The notes under the pieces were generated by a model. It did not search any database. It was not told the DNA's origin and worked only from the letters and a program-made list of their open reading frames with translations. DNA of 17,259 bases. It comes from Glomus cerebriforme (lineage: Eukaryota; Glomeromycota; Glomeromycetes; Glomerales; Glomeraceae). A program made the translations under genes and the position numbers. Positions 1-10,151 of this stretch are shown here, one piece after another. The stretch lies in NCBI GenBank assembly GCA_003550305.1, contig QKYT01000385.1, forward strand, positions 53,011 to 70,269. The letters are read 5' to 3'. Within the stretch, counting starts at the first letter, position 1. Each line of letters begins with the position of its first letter.

Positions 1-150
1 TAAACCATGCTTTTTATAACAGTCTTTTAATTCTTCATTTAATATTTGATTATGGTAAAAATTTTTTATTCGCTCGATTACATCATCACTGAGATATTTT
101 TGCTCACTTTGGTGTTTATTAAAATGAAAAAAGTTTTTTACAAAATCCAT
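1..150 (-). CDS. 5' end of an unrecognised protein gene, cut by the window edge
   Basis: The minus strand reads open for 50 codons from an ATG at 148-150 to the left edge with no stop and no obvious splice donor. The predicted peptide begins MDFVKNFFHF and is rich in Lys, Asn, Glu and Tyr, looking like a soluble, partly helical N-terminus. There is no clear signal peptide or membrane segment. The ATG is the first in this frame; upstream sequence is very AT-rich and non-coding in appearance. I do not recognise the family, and the fragment is too short to assign a function. The long open frame in AT-rich DNA and the mixed codon use favour a real gene, but chance is not excluded. Confidence 0.5.
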   Translation of the reverse strand, partial: MDFVKNFFHFNKHQSEQKYLSDDVIERIKNFYHNQILNEELKDCYKKHGL

Positions 151-1087
151 AATGTGATATTTTAACAGGTAATACTAATGATTCTAAGTTTTCAATATTA
201 TTAGAAAGTGACAAATTTATTATTAAAGAAAAACAAATAAATTACACAAACAAATATTTATGCAGGAGAATTTGTGTACAACACTCATTTAATTTAAGAT
301 TTACAGGCGTTAAAAACATGCTTTAGGAAAATCAAAAATGTCGGCGTGTCGGCTGGTGTTATCTAAAAAGGAAAGATCTGTATGATTTTTAATTTCGGAT
401 TTTATTGTTCAAATAAAAAGTAATTTTTATACCTATAAAATACCAAAATGTATAACTGTTTTGTTATTCTTTAAAATTCATTAATATTTTCATTTAATCA
501 GTTAAAAAAAATTTTGTGAACCACTTTTTCGATAAATATGCTAATAAATTAATTTCCCAGTAAATTAACAAACTTCCTAGGCTTTATATTGATAAATATT
601 TTAATCATGACAATTTGACAGTCTCTGACTTATTAATCTCATAAACAATACAACCTACTTTCGGGATATTTTTTGATATAAAATATTTTAAATTTTTTTT
701 TTCAATGAAAAATTTTTATTATTAAATTTCATCATATTGGTTTCTGACTGTTTATACTGTATAGACAAAATTTAATAATTTAAATTCAGACTATATCTTT
801 ATTTTGCCTGAAATTTTATGGCATTAATATTTGAACATCAAGTTCATTTAAGCATAAAATATTTTAAAAAGTATAACGAACTCACTTTAAAAGCTGCAAA
901 AAGGTAGGGTCAGAGTTTGCGTATGATGAACCAAAAAAATCATGTAAATCTTTCCTTTTTTGGATAATTTCTGATAATGTCAGCCAGAAATTTATTATTT
1001 ATTTTAGTAACCGACTGACATTACCGTAATTCTGGCCCTGAAAAAATGTGTAGTAAAATTTTGCATATTTCGGAGTCCTTCTACAAT
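151..1087. other. Intergenic stretch, no gene seen
   Basis: AT-rich DNA with stops in all frames and no convincing exon. It is presumably the upstream region of the minus-strand gene at 1-150 and the downstream flank of the BTB relic. The only structure noted is a short imperfect foldback around 974-1043: AATGTCAG on the left is answered by CTGACATT on the right, each next to a CCAGAA/TTCTGG pair. This may be a small decayed element. Confidence 0.5.
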
Positions 1088-1775
1088 CTATATACTATCA
1101 TAAACTTCTTTCTTTAAGATTTGAAATATTTCATAAGAATCTAATACCTCATGATAAAGTTTATGGACCATCATTTCAAGTTGTAGAATCTAAAATGAGA
1201 GTTGGATTTTGTACAAGTTCCCATTTTAATACATATTTCAAAATTTCAGTTTCTTTCAATTGTGAATCATCTTTTTTAATAAGTGATATCAAAAGTTTTT
1301 TCAGGAAGAAAAGTGAAATCAAGTGATTTGAATATTTTTTCAGATGATTTAGTTATGCAATCTGTACAAATTTGAATTGATAAGTTTGCTCAAAATTTTG
1401 TTTCATCCATTCAGATTTATTTTCAATTAAACACTTTTGTAAATAATCAACTAGTTCTTGAAGGTAAAGTTGATCAGCAACAGCTAATAGTTTTAAGATT
1501 TCTGAAGTTTCTTGTTCATTTAACGAAATAATACTACCATATATTATTAAAATTAATATACCGTATTTGAGATAGAGATATTAATAAAATTTATAAAGGA
1601 AATTTAATATGAGTTAAAGTGTTGTCATTATTCTTTTTGTTGAAAGCCAAAATTTGTCGTAAAGATGAAGAACGGTAACACAAAATGGTCATGTGCGCTC
1701 GGAATATTTTTACATTTGGATCATTATCATCTTTCAAAATTTCAACATAGTTTTTACTTAAAAAATGGTTGAATT
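1088..1775 (-). pseudogene. Heavily decayed BTB-BACK-TLDc gene copy
   Basis: The minus strand is a recognisable paralogue of the locus at 4053-5575. A BTB piece lies at about 1775-1600: a degenerate start with the ATG lost, then the DPNVKIFRAH-like segment. A BACK piece follows at about 1540-1195, with SLNEQETSEILK and the DYLQK-LIENKSEWM block. It then jumps to a short C-terminal TLDc tail, EIFQILKKE, ending in a stop at 1088-1090. Damage visible: the DEYYDITIEV part of BTB is deleted between two GATGAT stretches, the splice junction between BTB and BACK is destroyed, there are several stops and frameshifts in BACK, and almost the whole TLDc domain is missing. In the family BTB mediates dimerisation or Cul3 adaptor binding and TLDc is linked to oxidative-stress functions. 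This copy cannot encode such a protein. Confidence 0.85.
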
Positions 1776-2187
1776 TTTGCGTTTTTAAAAAATTAGAGAA
1801 AGTGAAATAATTGTTTTAAAAGTGAGTTGTAAATAATTTAAAAGTTGGTTTGTATTTTAATGAAAAAATTATTTGAATTTTATAAATAAAAAAAGTGATG
1901 ATGAAAAATTGAATCAATAATAAATGGAATTTAAAAAATTAAAATAAAACAAAATACCTTTTTTACAATTTTCTCTTTAAAAAAAAAATCTTTTTAAATT
2001 TTAATATCTGTATTGTTTTGTATAAAAATAAAACAAGTAAAGCACGAGTATCGTGCAGTAACATGTAATCCTATCTAAATAAAAAAAAACATGATGATAC
2101 AGTGGGAAACTATAATTGTAATATAATTCATAGTGAATCTAACAATTTTCATTTAAGCCACGTCAATTGCATTGGCAATATAATTAA

Positions 2188-2255
2188 AGGAAATTCTAGT
2201 CTAAATCAAACCAGCCATTTAGACTAATGACTGGTTTTTCCTTATCTGTTACGAG
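2188..2255 (-). repeat. Dispersed repeat, copy 1 (partner at 15689-15770)
   Basis: Read on the minus strand, two blocks match the plus strand near 15.7 kb. 2255-2228 matches 15689-15716 at 24 of 28 bases (core AACAG-TAAGGAAAA), and 2217-2196 matches 15743-15764 at 20 of 22 bases (core GGTTTAGACTAG-like). The spacer between blocks is shorter here. This copy also folds on itself: AAACCAGCCATT at about 2208-2219 pairs with AATGACTGGTTT at about 2226-2237, with one mismatch and a 6-base loop. This suggests a small foldback or non-autonomous element; the family is not identified. Confidence 0.6.
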
Positions 2256-2680
2256 GAAAATTCAACTCATATACAGTATAAGGAAGTTAAAAAGAAATTT
2301 AAAGGGAATTCTATTTTTTTAAAAAGAAAAATAAAATTATAGGGAGAAACTGATAAAATGATTAAAATTTTTAATGAAGTTAAAAATTCAATCACACTAT
2401 CTTAAATAGTTAAATGATGGAAAATCTTGTGACTGATGTATCCAGCAAGTCCACTCACTCTTAATTTGACACTCACTCTCAGAGAAACAGGTAGATTCAT
2501 GGTCGGATATTTGTGTAAACATCTAATAAATAAATTTTTTGTTAATACAAAATTTTAAGAAATCATGAATATTAATAATACTTAGGCAAACTTTATTAAC
2601 GTTTACCATACTTTATGTGAGAGAAAAGAAAAAGTATAAGATGAAATAGACAAAAAGACTATTTTTATACAAAAACTAAC

Positions 2681-2926
2681 TTATGATTTATTATTACTCA
2701 CGGTTAAATAATGAGTAACAAAGATGCGACTCAACTCTGTCAAAAAATATAGTATGACTCACATATTCAGTTATTAACTTGAATTACTGTAATAAACATC
2801 TATGTCAAAACATGTGTAAAATGATATTCCTTACCTTTCGTAACTTTGTGACACAAGTGATACATTGAAGCAACGACGGTGAAGATGGCCGGAACAATAA
2901 AGATATTGGCAACATACTTCCTAAAC
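2681..2926 (-). CDS. Candidate small membrane-protein gene, two 3' exons (weak)
   Basis: On the minus strand an open segment 2926-2835 is bounded by ...TTATAG before it and AAAG|GTAAGG after it. It reads FRKYVANIFIVPAIF..., a hydrophobic run of about 20 residues with many C-ending codons, unlike the surrounding AT-rich DNA. Joining through a 98-bp intron (2737-2834, ending GACAG) to 2736-2681 keeps the frame, adds ELSRIFVTHYL... and reaches a TAA. No first exon could be placed. Two rival readings exist for the same DNA: an unspliced minus-strand frame with its own ATG (starting MMLFKSTLLL), and a plus-strand frame giving a polar Asn/Asp-rich peptide. I cannot choose firmly between them, and no function is offered. 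Confidence 0.25.
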
Positions 2927-4052
2927 CTATAAGTGATAATAATAACGTGGATTTAAAAAGCATCATTTTTATTTAATAAAGAATATAAATCGAAAAATAA
3001 AAGAGCGAGCTATGAATTTGGCGAGGAAATGCATTGTTATTCTGCTAAACAAACTCAAATCGACCAAGTAATTGTTCAAGATATTGTTCAAGTTTAGTTT
3101 AGATATATTGACAAAGAAGAGAGGATTATGTCAAATTAGAACAAAAATTTTCTATCTGAAACTACTGTTAATAACAATAGAAAGTTAAAAAAAAAAAAAA
3201 AAGCTTCCAATAGAAGGAATTGAGTGAAAAGACGTTGTCATCATTATTTTTGCAGAAACTTGTCCTCCAGCATCCAACATGTAATAAGGAGCATGGTATA
3301 ACCAAAATATCTAAATTGAATATAAACTTGGAAAGACGTTTAAAACTAATAGTTTAATTCTTTTTTATTTTTAATCATTATAATTGTTTACTGACTTTTA
3401 ACTTCCTTCCTAACAAAATGAAAAAAATACAAAATGAAAAATTTTGACCTAGCTGCTAATATTTTAAATTTTTGATAATTGGCTGGTTTAATAAAATTCT
3501 TTTTTCCACTCGCAATCCGAATTTTTTTTCTATAGTCATAATTGATTCTATCACCTATAAAGAATTAAAAAATGTAAAAAATGTGGAATTGAATATTATC
3601 TTATTCATTTCTAGATCATATTGAAACTCAAACATTAAAAATTAAAAGATAGACTTCTCATAAAATTTTACACGTCTCAGTCGTCTCACCCTATATCATG
3701 AGAAACTGTTTGACCCTACAAAATTGCCCTTTGATCTACTAATAAAAATTCATTATAAAAAAAGTAATGTCTGAATAAAGCTAATTTAAAAATAAACTAA
3801 AAATATCATTCTAACTCGTGACATTTTTCAATATTTTTAACATTCAGTACATTTTCTAGTGATTTTTTGGATATTTCTTTTGGAATTTCTCGTACAATTT
3901 TATGTGGTATAATTGTTCTTTATAAATACTATCAAGCATTATAAAACACTTATTATACTATGATAATACATAAACAAAAATTTATTTAAATTATGAACAA
4001 TAACTTTGAAATACAAATAAAGACCAATTTTTAAAACAAATAGCATTATATA

Positions 4053-5575
4053 TTAATCTAAATCATCAGATTCCTTTTTTATGATTTGAAATACTTCATA
4101 ATCTTCTATTGAAAATTCATCTTCCGTATCTCTTATCTCTTTTTCATATCTTCGTTGTATACAACTACAATGATTATACTCTTTTGAACCATATGTATTT
4201 AACCAAAGATCAGCACTAAATGTAGGTCCACATAAATAATGATAAAATAATGCTGAATCCGTATCCTCTACATGACTTAAGATTGGATCTTTAAAGTTAT
4301 CCTTATTCTCAAAAGAAAATATAAAACTATCTTTTGTTATGCCATAATCACCATCATGTGAATTCTTCCATATCAAAGGATTGTAACCTCCAATAACTTC
4401 TCCTGTCCCTTTTATTTTAATGAATGTAACAGTAAAAGGTATATTATCGCACAATGTATGAAACATTTTAGGAGTAAATCCATCTCGACTTCCTCTTAAA
4501 TAATAATTTGAAATCATATGGTAAATACAACTCTCTTGCATAAGCAAATTTACTTTTAATATCTACTTTATCAATCCATCTCGAAATTATAGAAATAATA
4601 TTCAAATTAACAACATTTGAATCAATAATTCCATCAATTTGTTTGTATCTAGGAAGTAAAATATTATCATTTGGTTCACTATTAGGATTCAAATAAGATT
4701 CTAATAATTCTTCATAAAATTGAGCTTTTAAAATTTTTTTATAAGGTCGAACTTTTTGAAAGAATTCTTCAGAAGATAAACTATAAAACCTAATTAAAGG
4801 TAAACAATGTAGTAAATAATCTTCATCATCTTAAAATCATCATCCGTCCAAGTGTCAGGATCTAAAATGAGAGTAGGATTTTGTTCAAGTCCCCTTTTAA
4901 TACATGTTCCCAAATTTCAATTTCTTTCATTTGTAAATCATCTTTTTTAATAAGCGAAATCAAAGATTTCTCAGAAAGCGAAGTAAAATCAAAAGATTTA
5001 AATATTTTTTCGGGTGATTTAGCCATTAAATCTACGCAAAATTGTTGAAGTTCTAATAAAGAATTCGATTGAAAACTTGTTTTGTAAGTTTGTCCGAAAT
5101 TTTGGCTCATCCATTCAGATTTATTTTCAATTAAATACTTTTGTAAATAATCAATTAGTTCATGAAGGTGAAGTTGATCAGCAGCAGCCAATATTTTTAA
5201 AATTTCTGAAGTTTCTTGCTCATTTAACGTAATGATACCACCATAAATATATCTATATTACAAATTTATATTAATATAAAATATTCTAAGATATTTATAA
5301 AGTTATATAAAAGTAACTTACTTCAAAATAATATGAAAGATTTCTGGTGAAATATTTGGAAATTTAATATGAATTAAAGTACTGTCATCATTCTTTTTGT
5401 TGGAAGCCAAAGTTCGTCGTAAAAATGAAGAACGGTAACACAAAATGATTATGTGCGCACGGAATATTTTTACATTTGGATCATTACCAACTTCAATTGT
5501 AATATCATAATATTCATCATCTTTCAAAATTTCAATATAGTTTTGACTTAATCTTGAAAAAAAAGTGGTTGACAT
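4053..5575 (-). pseudogene. BTB-BACK-TLDc protein gene with three frameshifts
   Basis: Exon 1 is 5575-5322 (ATG at 5573-5575). It encodes a BTB domain including DITIEVGNDPNVKIFRAH and FPNISPEIFHIIL. A 69-bp intron (5321-5253, GTAAGT...ATATAG) rejoins in frame to YGGIITLNEQETSE. Exon 2 (5252-4053) carries the BACK domain (AADQLHLHELIDYLQKYL), a linker and a C-terminal TLDc domain (RGSRDGFTPKMFHTL, GGYNPLIW, FSFENKDNFKDPI). Length, about 480 residues, is normal for these fungal proteins. The reading frame breaks three times: a base is missing beside GGGG near 4894, a base is missing in an A run near 4831, and an extra base lies in a T run near 4498-4500. All three are single-base changes in short homopolymers, so either a young pseudogene or sequence error is possible. 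Family members are thought to act as Cul3 adaptors; the substrate is unknown. Confidence 0.88.
5253..5321 (-). other. Intron of the BTB-BACK-TLDc locus
   Basis: A 69-bp intron with donor GTAAGT and acceptor ATATAG. It interrupts an AAA codon between the BTB and BACK parts after two bases. Its intact borders contrast with the frameshifts downstream and show the locus was spliced recently. The same junction is destroyed in the decayed copy at 1088-1775. Confidence 0.85.
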
Positions 5576-6235
5576 TTCTTTTTAATTTTCAAAGGTGAGA
5601 GGATGTAAATAGAAGCGAGTTGCAAATCATTAAATCAATTTAACAGTTAAAGGCTGTTTTGCGTTACACTGAAAATTATAATTTTGTTGGGCATCGGCAA
5701 CATGCATAGTCATAGAAACTATTGTTTTTTCCTAATTATGAATGTTTATTATCAGCCGAGCCGTAATGGATAAACAATTTCTTTTTTCATTTTCCTGTTT
5801 AATGTAATGCAATCGTTCGGCTATTTTATAAAGATATTTAAATTTTGTGATATTAATTAAAATATTAAATAAATCACCAAATTTAGTAAAAAATGATCAT
5901 GTTTGGCTCTCTCATTGATAAAATTAAATGACACTTTTTGCAATTCTCTCTTTTAATTAATTAAAATTTTATGGTATGTCTTTTGATTTGCAATTGATCT
6001 TTTTTTTTATAATCAATATAAAGATAAACGAAATTATAAAATGATTTTTTGATTTTTTTACAGTAACATTAATTTGCATGTACAAATCTTAGTATTATGG
6101 TTGTGGTGAAATAAAATAATGATATTAAAATATAAATTTATATATTGTAATTCACTTTTAATGACTCAATTGATTTTAAGATATTAGACTAAAAGAAAAT
6201 TTAAATTTCAATATAATATTTCGTTTGAATGAATA
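5576..6235. other. Region upstream of the BTB locus, no gene seen
   Basis: AT-rich, with stops in all frames. The first 100 bp are the presumed promoter of the minus-strand BTB gene. No exon, RNA gene or strong repeat was found. Confidence 0.5.
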
Positions 6236-6428
6236 TGTTGTAGCCCAAACTCTGTCATGTCCCAAATTAAACTTGGGAAAATCTTATATCCGAAACTTGA
6301 CTATGTCCCAGCCTTAGATGGTAGTTTGGGATATTTAACATTCTAAATCTGACTAGGACATGGTTAAATTTCGGATATAAGATTATCCCAAGTCGGATTT
6401 GGGACATGGTTACGATTTGGCTACAGCA
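6236..6428. mobile_element. 193-bp foldback element (MITE-like) with 76-bp inverted arms
   Basis: The left arm 6236-6311 (TGTTGTAGCC...) and the reverse complement of the right arm 6353-6428 (TGCTGTAGCC...) align without gaps over 76 bases, with about 60 identical. Perfect blocks include CATGTCCCAA and ATATCCGAAA. About 41 bp of unique sequence separates them, with no coding capacity. Size, long terminal inverted repeats and lack of a gene fit a non-autonomous DNA transposon; the superfamily is not clear because no unambiguous target duplication is visible. It ends 8 bp from the stop codon of the neighbouring minus-strand gene, so it should be transcribed into that gene's 3' UTR or supply its end. 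Confidence 0.8.
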
Positions 6429-6435
6429 TTAATAA

Positions 6436-6851
6436 TTACTTATTTTCAGAATCCTCATCTTCATCCTAAAACAAAAAGATTTATTATAATTTAATTTTAA
6501 AAAACCAATTATAATGAATATATTAACCACTTAAAGATAACATGCCTTTTTCTTATATGGATGCTTATCTATCTTACAAACAGAACAAGCTCGTTTTTTA
6601 CCACATTTATCGCATGCTTCTCCCCAAAGTTGAACCCATGGATCTTCAGCCTCCCTGCGTACACAGAAACAACAGAGATGTTAGATCTGGAGATAGTAAG
6701 AATTCAAGCAATATAACTGAACTCACCCAGGTTCATTATGCTCGTTACATATCCATTGATGTTTTTTGCAGAGCATTGCAATTGAACTACTTTTTTTTTT
6801 GCTTTTACAATAAGGACAATGGTGTTTTTTATCAGCGTTAACTCTTGGCAT
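6436..6851 (-). CDS. Small Cys/His-rich (putative zinc-binding) protein, three exons
   Basis: Exon 1 is 6851-6727 (ATG at 6849-6851), exon 2 is 6654-6546 and exon 3 is 6465-6436. Intron 1 (6655-6726, 72 bp) is GTGAGT...ACGCAG with a CTAAC branch-like site. Intron 2 (6466-6545, 80 bp) is a GC-AG intron, AAG|GCATGT...GTTTTAG. The joined frame gives 87 residues: CPYC at 12-15 and C28...C35-x2-H38 in exon 1, then ACDKC at 55-59 and CSVC at 65-68, ending in an acidic DEDEDSENK tail from exon 3. The Cys/His spacing suggests one or two zinc sites of treble-clef or ribbon type; binding to nucleic acid or protein is a guess. If intron 2 were not spliced, the protein would end 82 residues long at 6531. 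Both splice junctions and a 10-A run keep frame, supporting an intact gene. The family is not recognised. Confidence 0.72.
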
Positions 6852-7204
6852 TTTTTTTTAATATATGTGAAAAGAGTAATAATTTTATAGAAAGATTCTA
6901 AATAAGAAGTTTTAAAGGGATATGTGTATATATAGCCAAAATAAATCGGTCACGTTATGTAAGAGTCAATAAGACCCCGCAGCTGGCGCAGCATTCTACA
7001 TCACTGTTGTAAATCTCTGACTAATTTGATTGACCAAAAAATCATTATACTTTCTAATGTCATTGAAATAACCAATAAGGATAGCTGTTAAAAAAAATGT
7101 GAAGTTACAATTTCATCAAAAAACTGTTTTATCCTCTCTCTTTTTTTACTTGCTATTCCATTTTAAACTATCAACGTTCTAATTATACTATTAATAATAT
7201 AAAA
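6852..7204. promoter_or_regulatory. Shared divergent promoter region
   Basis: The 353 bp between the start codons of the minus-strand Cys/His-rich gene and the plus-strand APH-like gene must carry both promoters. A TATATATA-like stretch lies about 80 bp upstream of the minus-strand start (about 6928-6936). A less AT-rich patch, including CCCGCAGCTGGCGCAGC, sits at about 6976-6992. No recognised operator could be named. Confidence 0.4.
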
Positions 7205-8529
7205 ATGAACAGCGGGCTTGAAACATTTTCAAGCAATCTTTCACAAGAAAGCGAAGATTCTGATGATGAGTCTATATTGAACTTGGATGCAAACATGCTA
7301 CGACAGTTGGCTTCAAGTTGTTTAGATAGACATTGTGTTAGCACTCGCAGGTTAACAAGAGGGCTTAATAATGAAATCCACTTGTTACAGTTTGATAATG
7401 GACCAGACTGCATCGCTCGACTCCCACGTGATCCAATCCACCCTGCTACAAAGCTTGCTAGTGAAGTCGCAACTATGAAGTATATCGCTCAAAATACCGG
7501 AATCAAAGTGCCAGAGGTGTATGGTTGGGATTGTAGTACAAATAATATTATAAAATCCCCATACATCCTGATGGAACGTCTACCTGGACAACATTTATAT
7601 CATGTTTGGGATGAATTGACAGTTGAAAATAAAAAGCGTGTCTTGAGGCAAATAGCCAATATTTTATTTGAAATATGGATGAAATGCAAATTTAAAGAGA
7701 TTGGATGTCTTTATATGAATGCAGATTTAACTGAATCCGTACAAAAAAAAGCCTCATATTTAATAAGGTTTGTTTCATTTCAATAAATTATTAAAGTTAA
7801 TTTAACAATTCTAATGAACCTCTCTCGTTTAGCCGCACGCCATCCATATCTTTCCGAATTGGACCTGTTGTGAATCCCTTATTTTATGCTGACGGAAGAG
7901 GTATTATCCCTAGTTTCACAGGTCCCTTTAGAAGCTCACGAGAGTGGTTTAATGCTTTAATTCAAAAGGAAAAGAATTTCTTCGAAACTCATGGTTTGCA
8001 AAAAGTTATCGTGGAAGAGAATTTAAATTTGATGGATGCAGAAAAGAGAGCGGCGAAAATAGTAAAGTTATTGGCTTTACTTCAATCAAAGTTATCAGAT
8101 AATGATCCTTTCGAATCAATAAATCCATTTGCTTTCACTCTCATACACGGTGATTTTGATGCACAAAACATACTTGTTGAGAATTCTACGATTGACAATA
8201 ATATCAAAATTGTAGGCATCATCGATTGGGAGCTTTCACGCACAGGAACCCTATGGGATTTATGCAAGTATCCGACTTGGATTCTAGAAATAGAATATGG
8301 ACCGTTCGCTGTTGTTAGTGAAGAAGATTTGCGGAGAGAGCAGGAAAATCAAGATTTGAGAGCCTATTTCCGTGATGAAATGATAGAAATATTTGGACAT
8401 AAAGGTGGGCAGATATTGGACATGAAATCGAATAATAAAAGGTTTAAAGGTTTAAAGTATATGTTTTTATTTCTTCACAATTTTTCGATGTTGGAAAAAG
8501 CTCTAGAAAGTTATATCAAATATTATTAG
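7205..8529 (+). CDS. APH-family (aminoglycoside phosphotransferase fold) protein, two exons
   Basis: Exon 1 is 7205-7767 and exon 2 is 7833-8529. They join through a 65-bp intron (GTTTGT...CGTTTAG, with a CTAAT branch-like site) in frame to give 419 residues. The N-terminus is Ser/Glu/Asp-rich. The N-lobe region holds the LTRGLNNEIHLLQFDNG and CIARLPRDP strands, then PYILMERLPGQ at the hinge. The catalytic loop LIHGDFDAQNIL has H293, D295 and N300; the metal-binding IIDWE follows with D319, and WELSRTGTLWDL after it. These are the hallmarks of the APH/choline-kinase-like fold (PF01636), abundant in fungi. Members phosphorylate small molecules or are pseudo-enzymes, and the substrate is unknown. 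All catalytic residues are present and the frame is clean, so it looks functional. Resistance to aminoglycosides should not be inferred. The 5' ATG is the first in frame after stops. Confidence 0.88.
7768..7832 (+). other. Intron of the APH-like gene
   Basis: A 65-bp intron with donor AAG|GTTTGT and acceptor TCGTTTAG. It splits a Ser codon (AG|C). Reading through it would hit a stop at 7784-7786 and lose the catalytic half, so splicing is required for a working protein. Confidence 0.85.
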
Positions 8530-8985
8530 GTGAGGGTTATAGGAACAATCATTTTTTCAGACATGAAGAAAGTATTTAGAATTGAATCTCAATATAACTT
8601 TCATAAATTACGCAATATTTTAATTATCAAAGCTTGCTGAATAACTACAAATATATGAAATAATTCTTTATAAGTTTTTTGTATACATGACAAAATTTTC
8701 TAAAGATAACCAATGTAAAAAGCAAAACAATAAATTAAAAGCTTTATATTAACATGTAATTCAGAAACATTCAAAAATGATGTTATTCAAAATCGTTGTG
8801 GAATAAATTTCTGATTTCTTTCTTTCTTTTAATAAACTAATTTTTACTGTATGTCTTTAACTTTATATAATTGTTTTATTAATTTTTTTTTTTGTTAAAT
8901 AATAGATAAAATCTTTTAAATAGAAAGTTGAGGATTTACATTATTTGTGAATCAAAAAGCATTCAATTGAATCACTACATGTAGA

Positions 8986-9102
8986 GATATTATCGTGCTC
9001 CGTATATTTAACATAATTGCCAATAAGTTGGTTATTTTGGTTATTTTAAAATATCAATAAATAAGCTATTATTTACTATTCAATGTGTCACACGATAATA
9101 TC
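8986..9102. repeat. Short inverted-repeat pair (12 bp) flanking 93 bp
   Basis: GATATTATCGTG at 8986-8997 is matched exactly by its reverse complement at 9091-9102, directly abutting the MITE at 9103. It could be a small foldback element or a chance pair in AT-rich DNA. Confidence 0.35.
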
Positions 9103-9252
9103 ATTATTGTGCTTGCTTTGATAAATATACAGATATTGTTCCAATACTGAAATCTGATTGGACAGATTTAGCCACTGCGTGACTAAATCTTATCCAATCA
9201 TCATTTGCATTTGAACAATATCTGTGATATTAATCGCCGCAAGCACAATAAT
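9103..9252. mobile_element. 150-bp hairpin MITE
   Basis: The whole element is a long imperfect palindrome. Both ends read ATTATTGTGCTTGC, followed by a variable patch (TTTGATAAATATA on the left, GGCGATTAATATC on the right). Then come shared blocks CAGATATTGTTC, TGATTGGA and GATTTAG, closing on a loop of under 10 bases near 9174-9180. There is no coding capacity. A shortened relative at 15123-15182 confirms this is a repeat family. Target duplications are not certain. Confidence 0.78.
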
Positions 9253-10151
9253 TTATAATTAACAATTAAATTCAAACCTATAAAATAAATGTGTTGGATC
9301 TCATTGGGAAGCAGTTATTTAACAACCAGTAATTCAATTCATGATATTTTAGGTTTATTCTAAACATTTTAAAAAAATTTAATCATCTATCATGTATGTA
9401 CGATAAATTATTCACAATTTTGTCACGGTAATATTATTCCGATTTTATATTTTAATGTTGTTTATATCTGTTAGATTATTTATTATTTACTAGCGTAATT
9501 AATAGAATTCCTCTAGAACGATACATCTATTTTAAGTGATTGAATTGCTAAAATTATAAATTTATGAGAAGAAAAGCCTTTTATGGTTTAAAAGATATGG
9601 AAAACATTTCCGGAATACTATAATCAAAGTAATTTTAGGATGTTTAAAATAAATTTGATAAATTTAATCTTTCTCATAACAGATTATTTTTATTTACTGA
9701 TATACTTTACTGGCTATATTTATGTGAAATCATACAACATTTTTTAAATTTCTTAAATTTCTTTAAATAAAATTAAAATAGTAATAAAAAATAAAAACTG
9801 AATATACTGATAAAAAAAAATTTTAAAACATCATGAAAAAATCCATGATATTTTAATTACCAGAGTCACAGTCTGCGTTACACTTTCAAATAGAAAAAGG
9901 AAAACTTATTCGTCACTTATTATCTGTCACATAATGTGCTCGAATCCATAGTAAGCAAGTCAGAAGTATTTGTGTTTTCATTTGCGCTTGTATATGCATC
10001 AGGAAAATGTGAATAGTTATTTAATGTATAAATTTATTTTATATGTAAAAACAACACTTTATGTAATCTTAATTATAAACTCTAAATTTATGAAATTTAT
10101 GATAAAAATTATGCTCATTTAAACAATTTCTTTTTAATATATATCAATTAG

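Larger units (their letters stand above)
1776..4052. other. 2.3 kb gene-poor gap between the two BTB loci
   Basis: Mostly AT-rich sequence with poly-A/poly-T runs (for example 3187-3202) and no long open frame. Just upstream of the decayed BTB copy (about 1800-1860) there is faint similarity to the region upstream of the second copy (5600-5660), as expected if promoters were duplicated with the genes. The gap also holds a dispersed repeat (2188-2255) and a weak candidate two-exon gene (2681-2926), listed separately. Around 3210-3290 both strands have a short coding-looking stretch that I could not resolve. Confidence 0.45.

Noticed and set aside
6542..6841. 99-codon plus-strand open frame
   Set aside because: It is antisense to the spliced Cys/His-rich gene, whose splice sites, frame continuity through both junctions and cysteine pattern are far more convincing.
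7183..7413. 76-codon minus-strand open frame
   Set aside because: It is antisense to the first exon of the APH-like gene, which has catalytic motifs on the plus strand.
8082..8267. 61-codon minus-strand open frame
   Set aside because: Shadow of the APH-like catalytic loop and IIDWE region.
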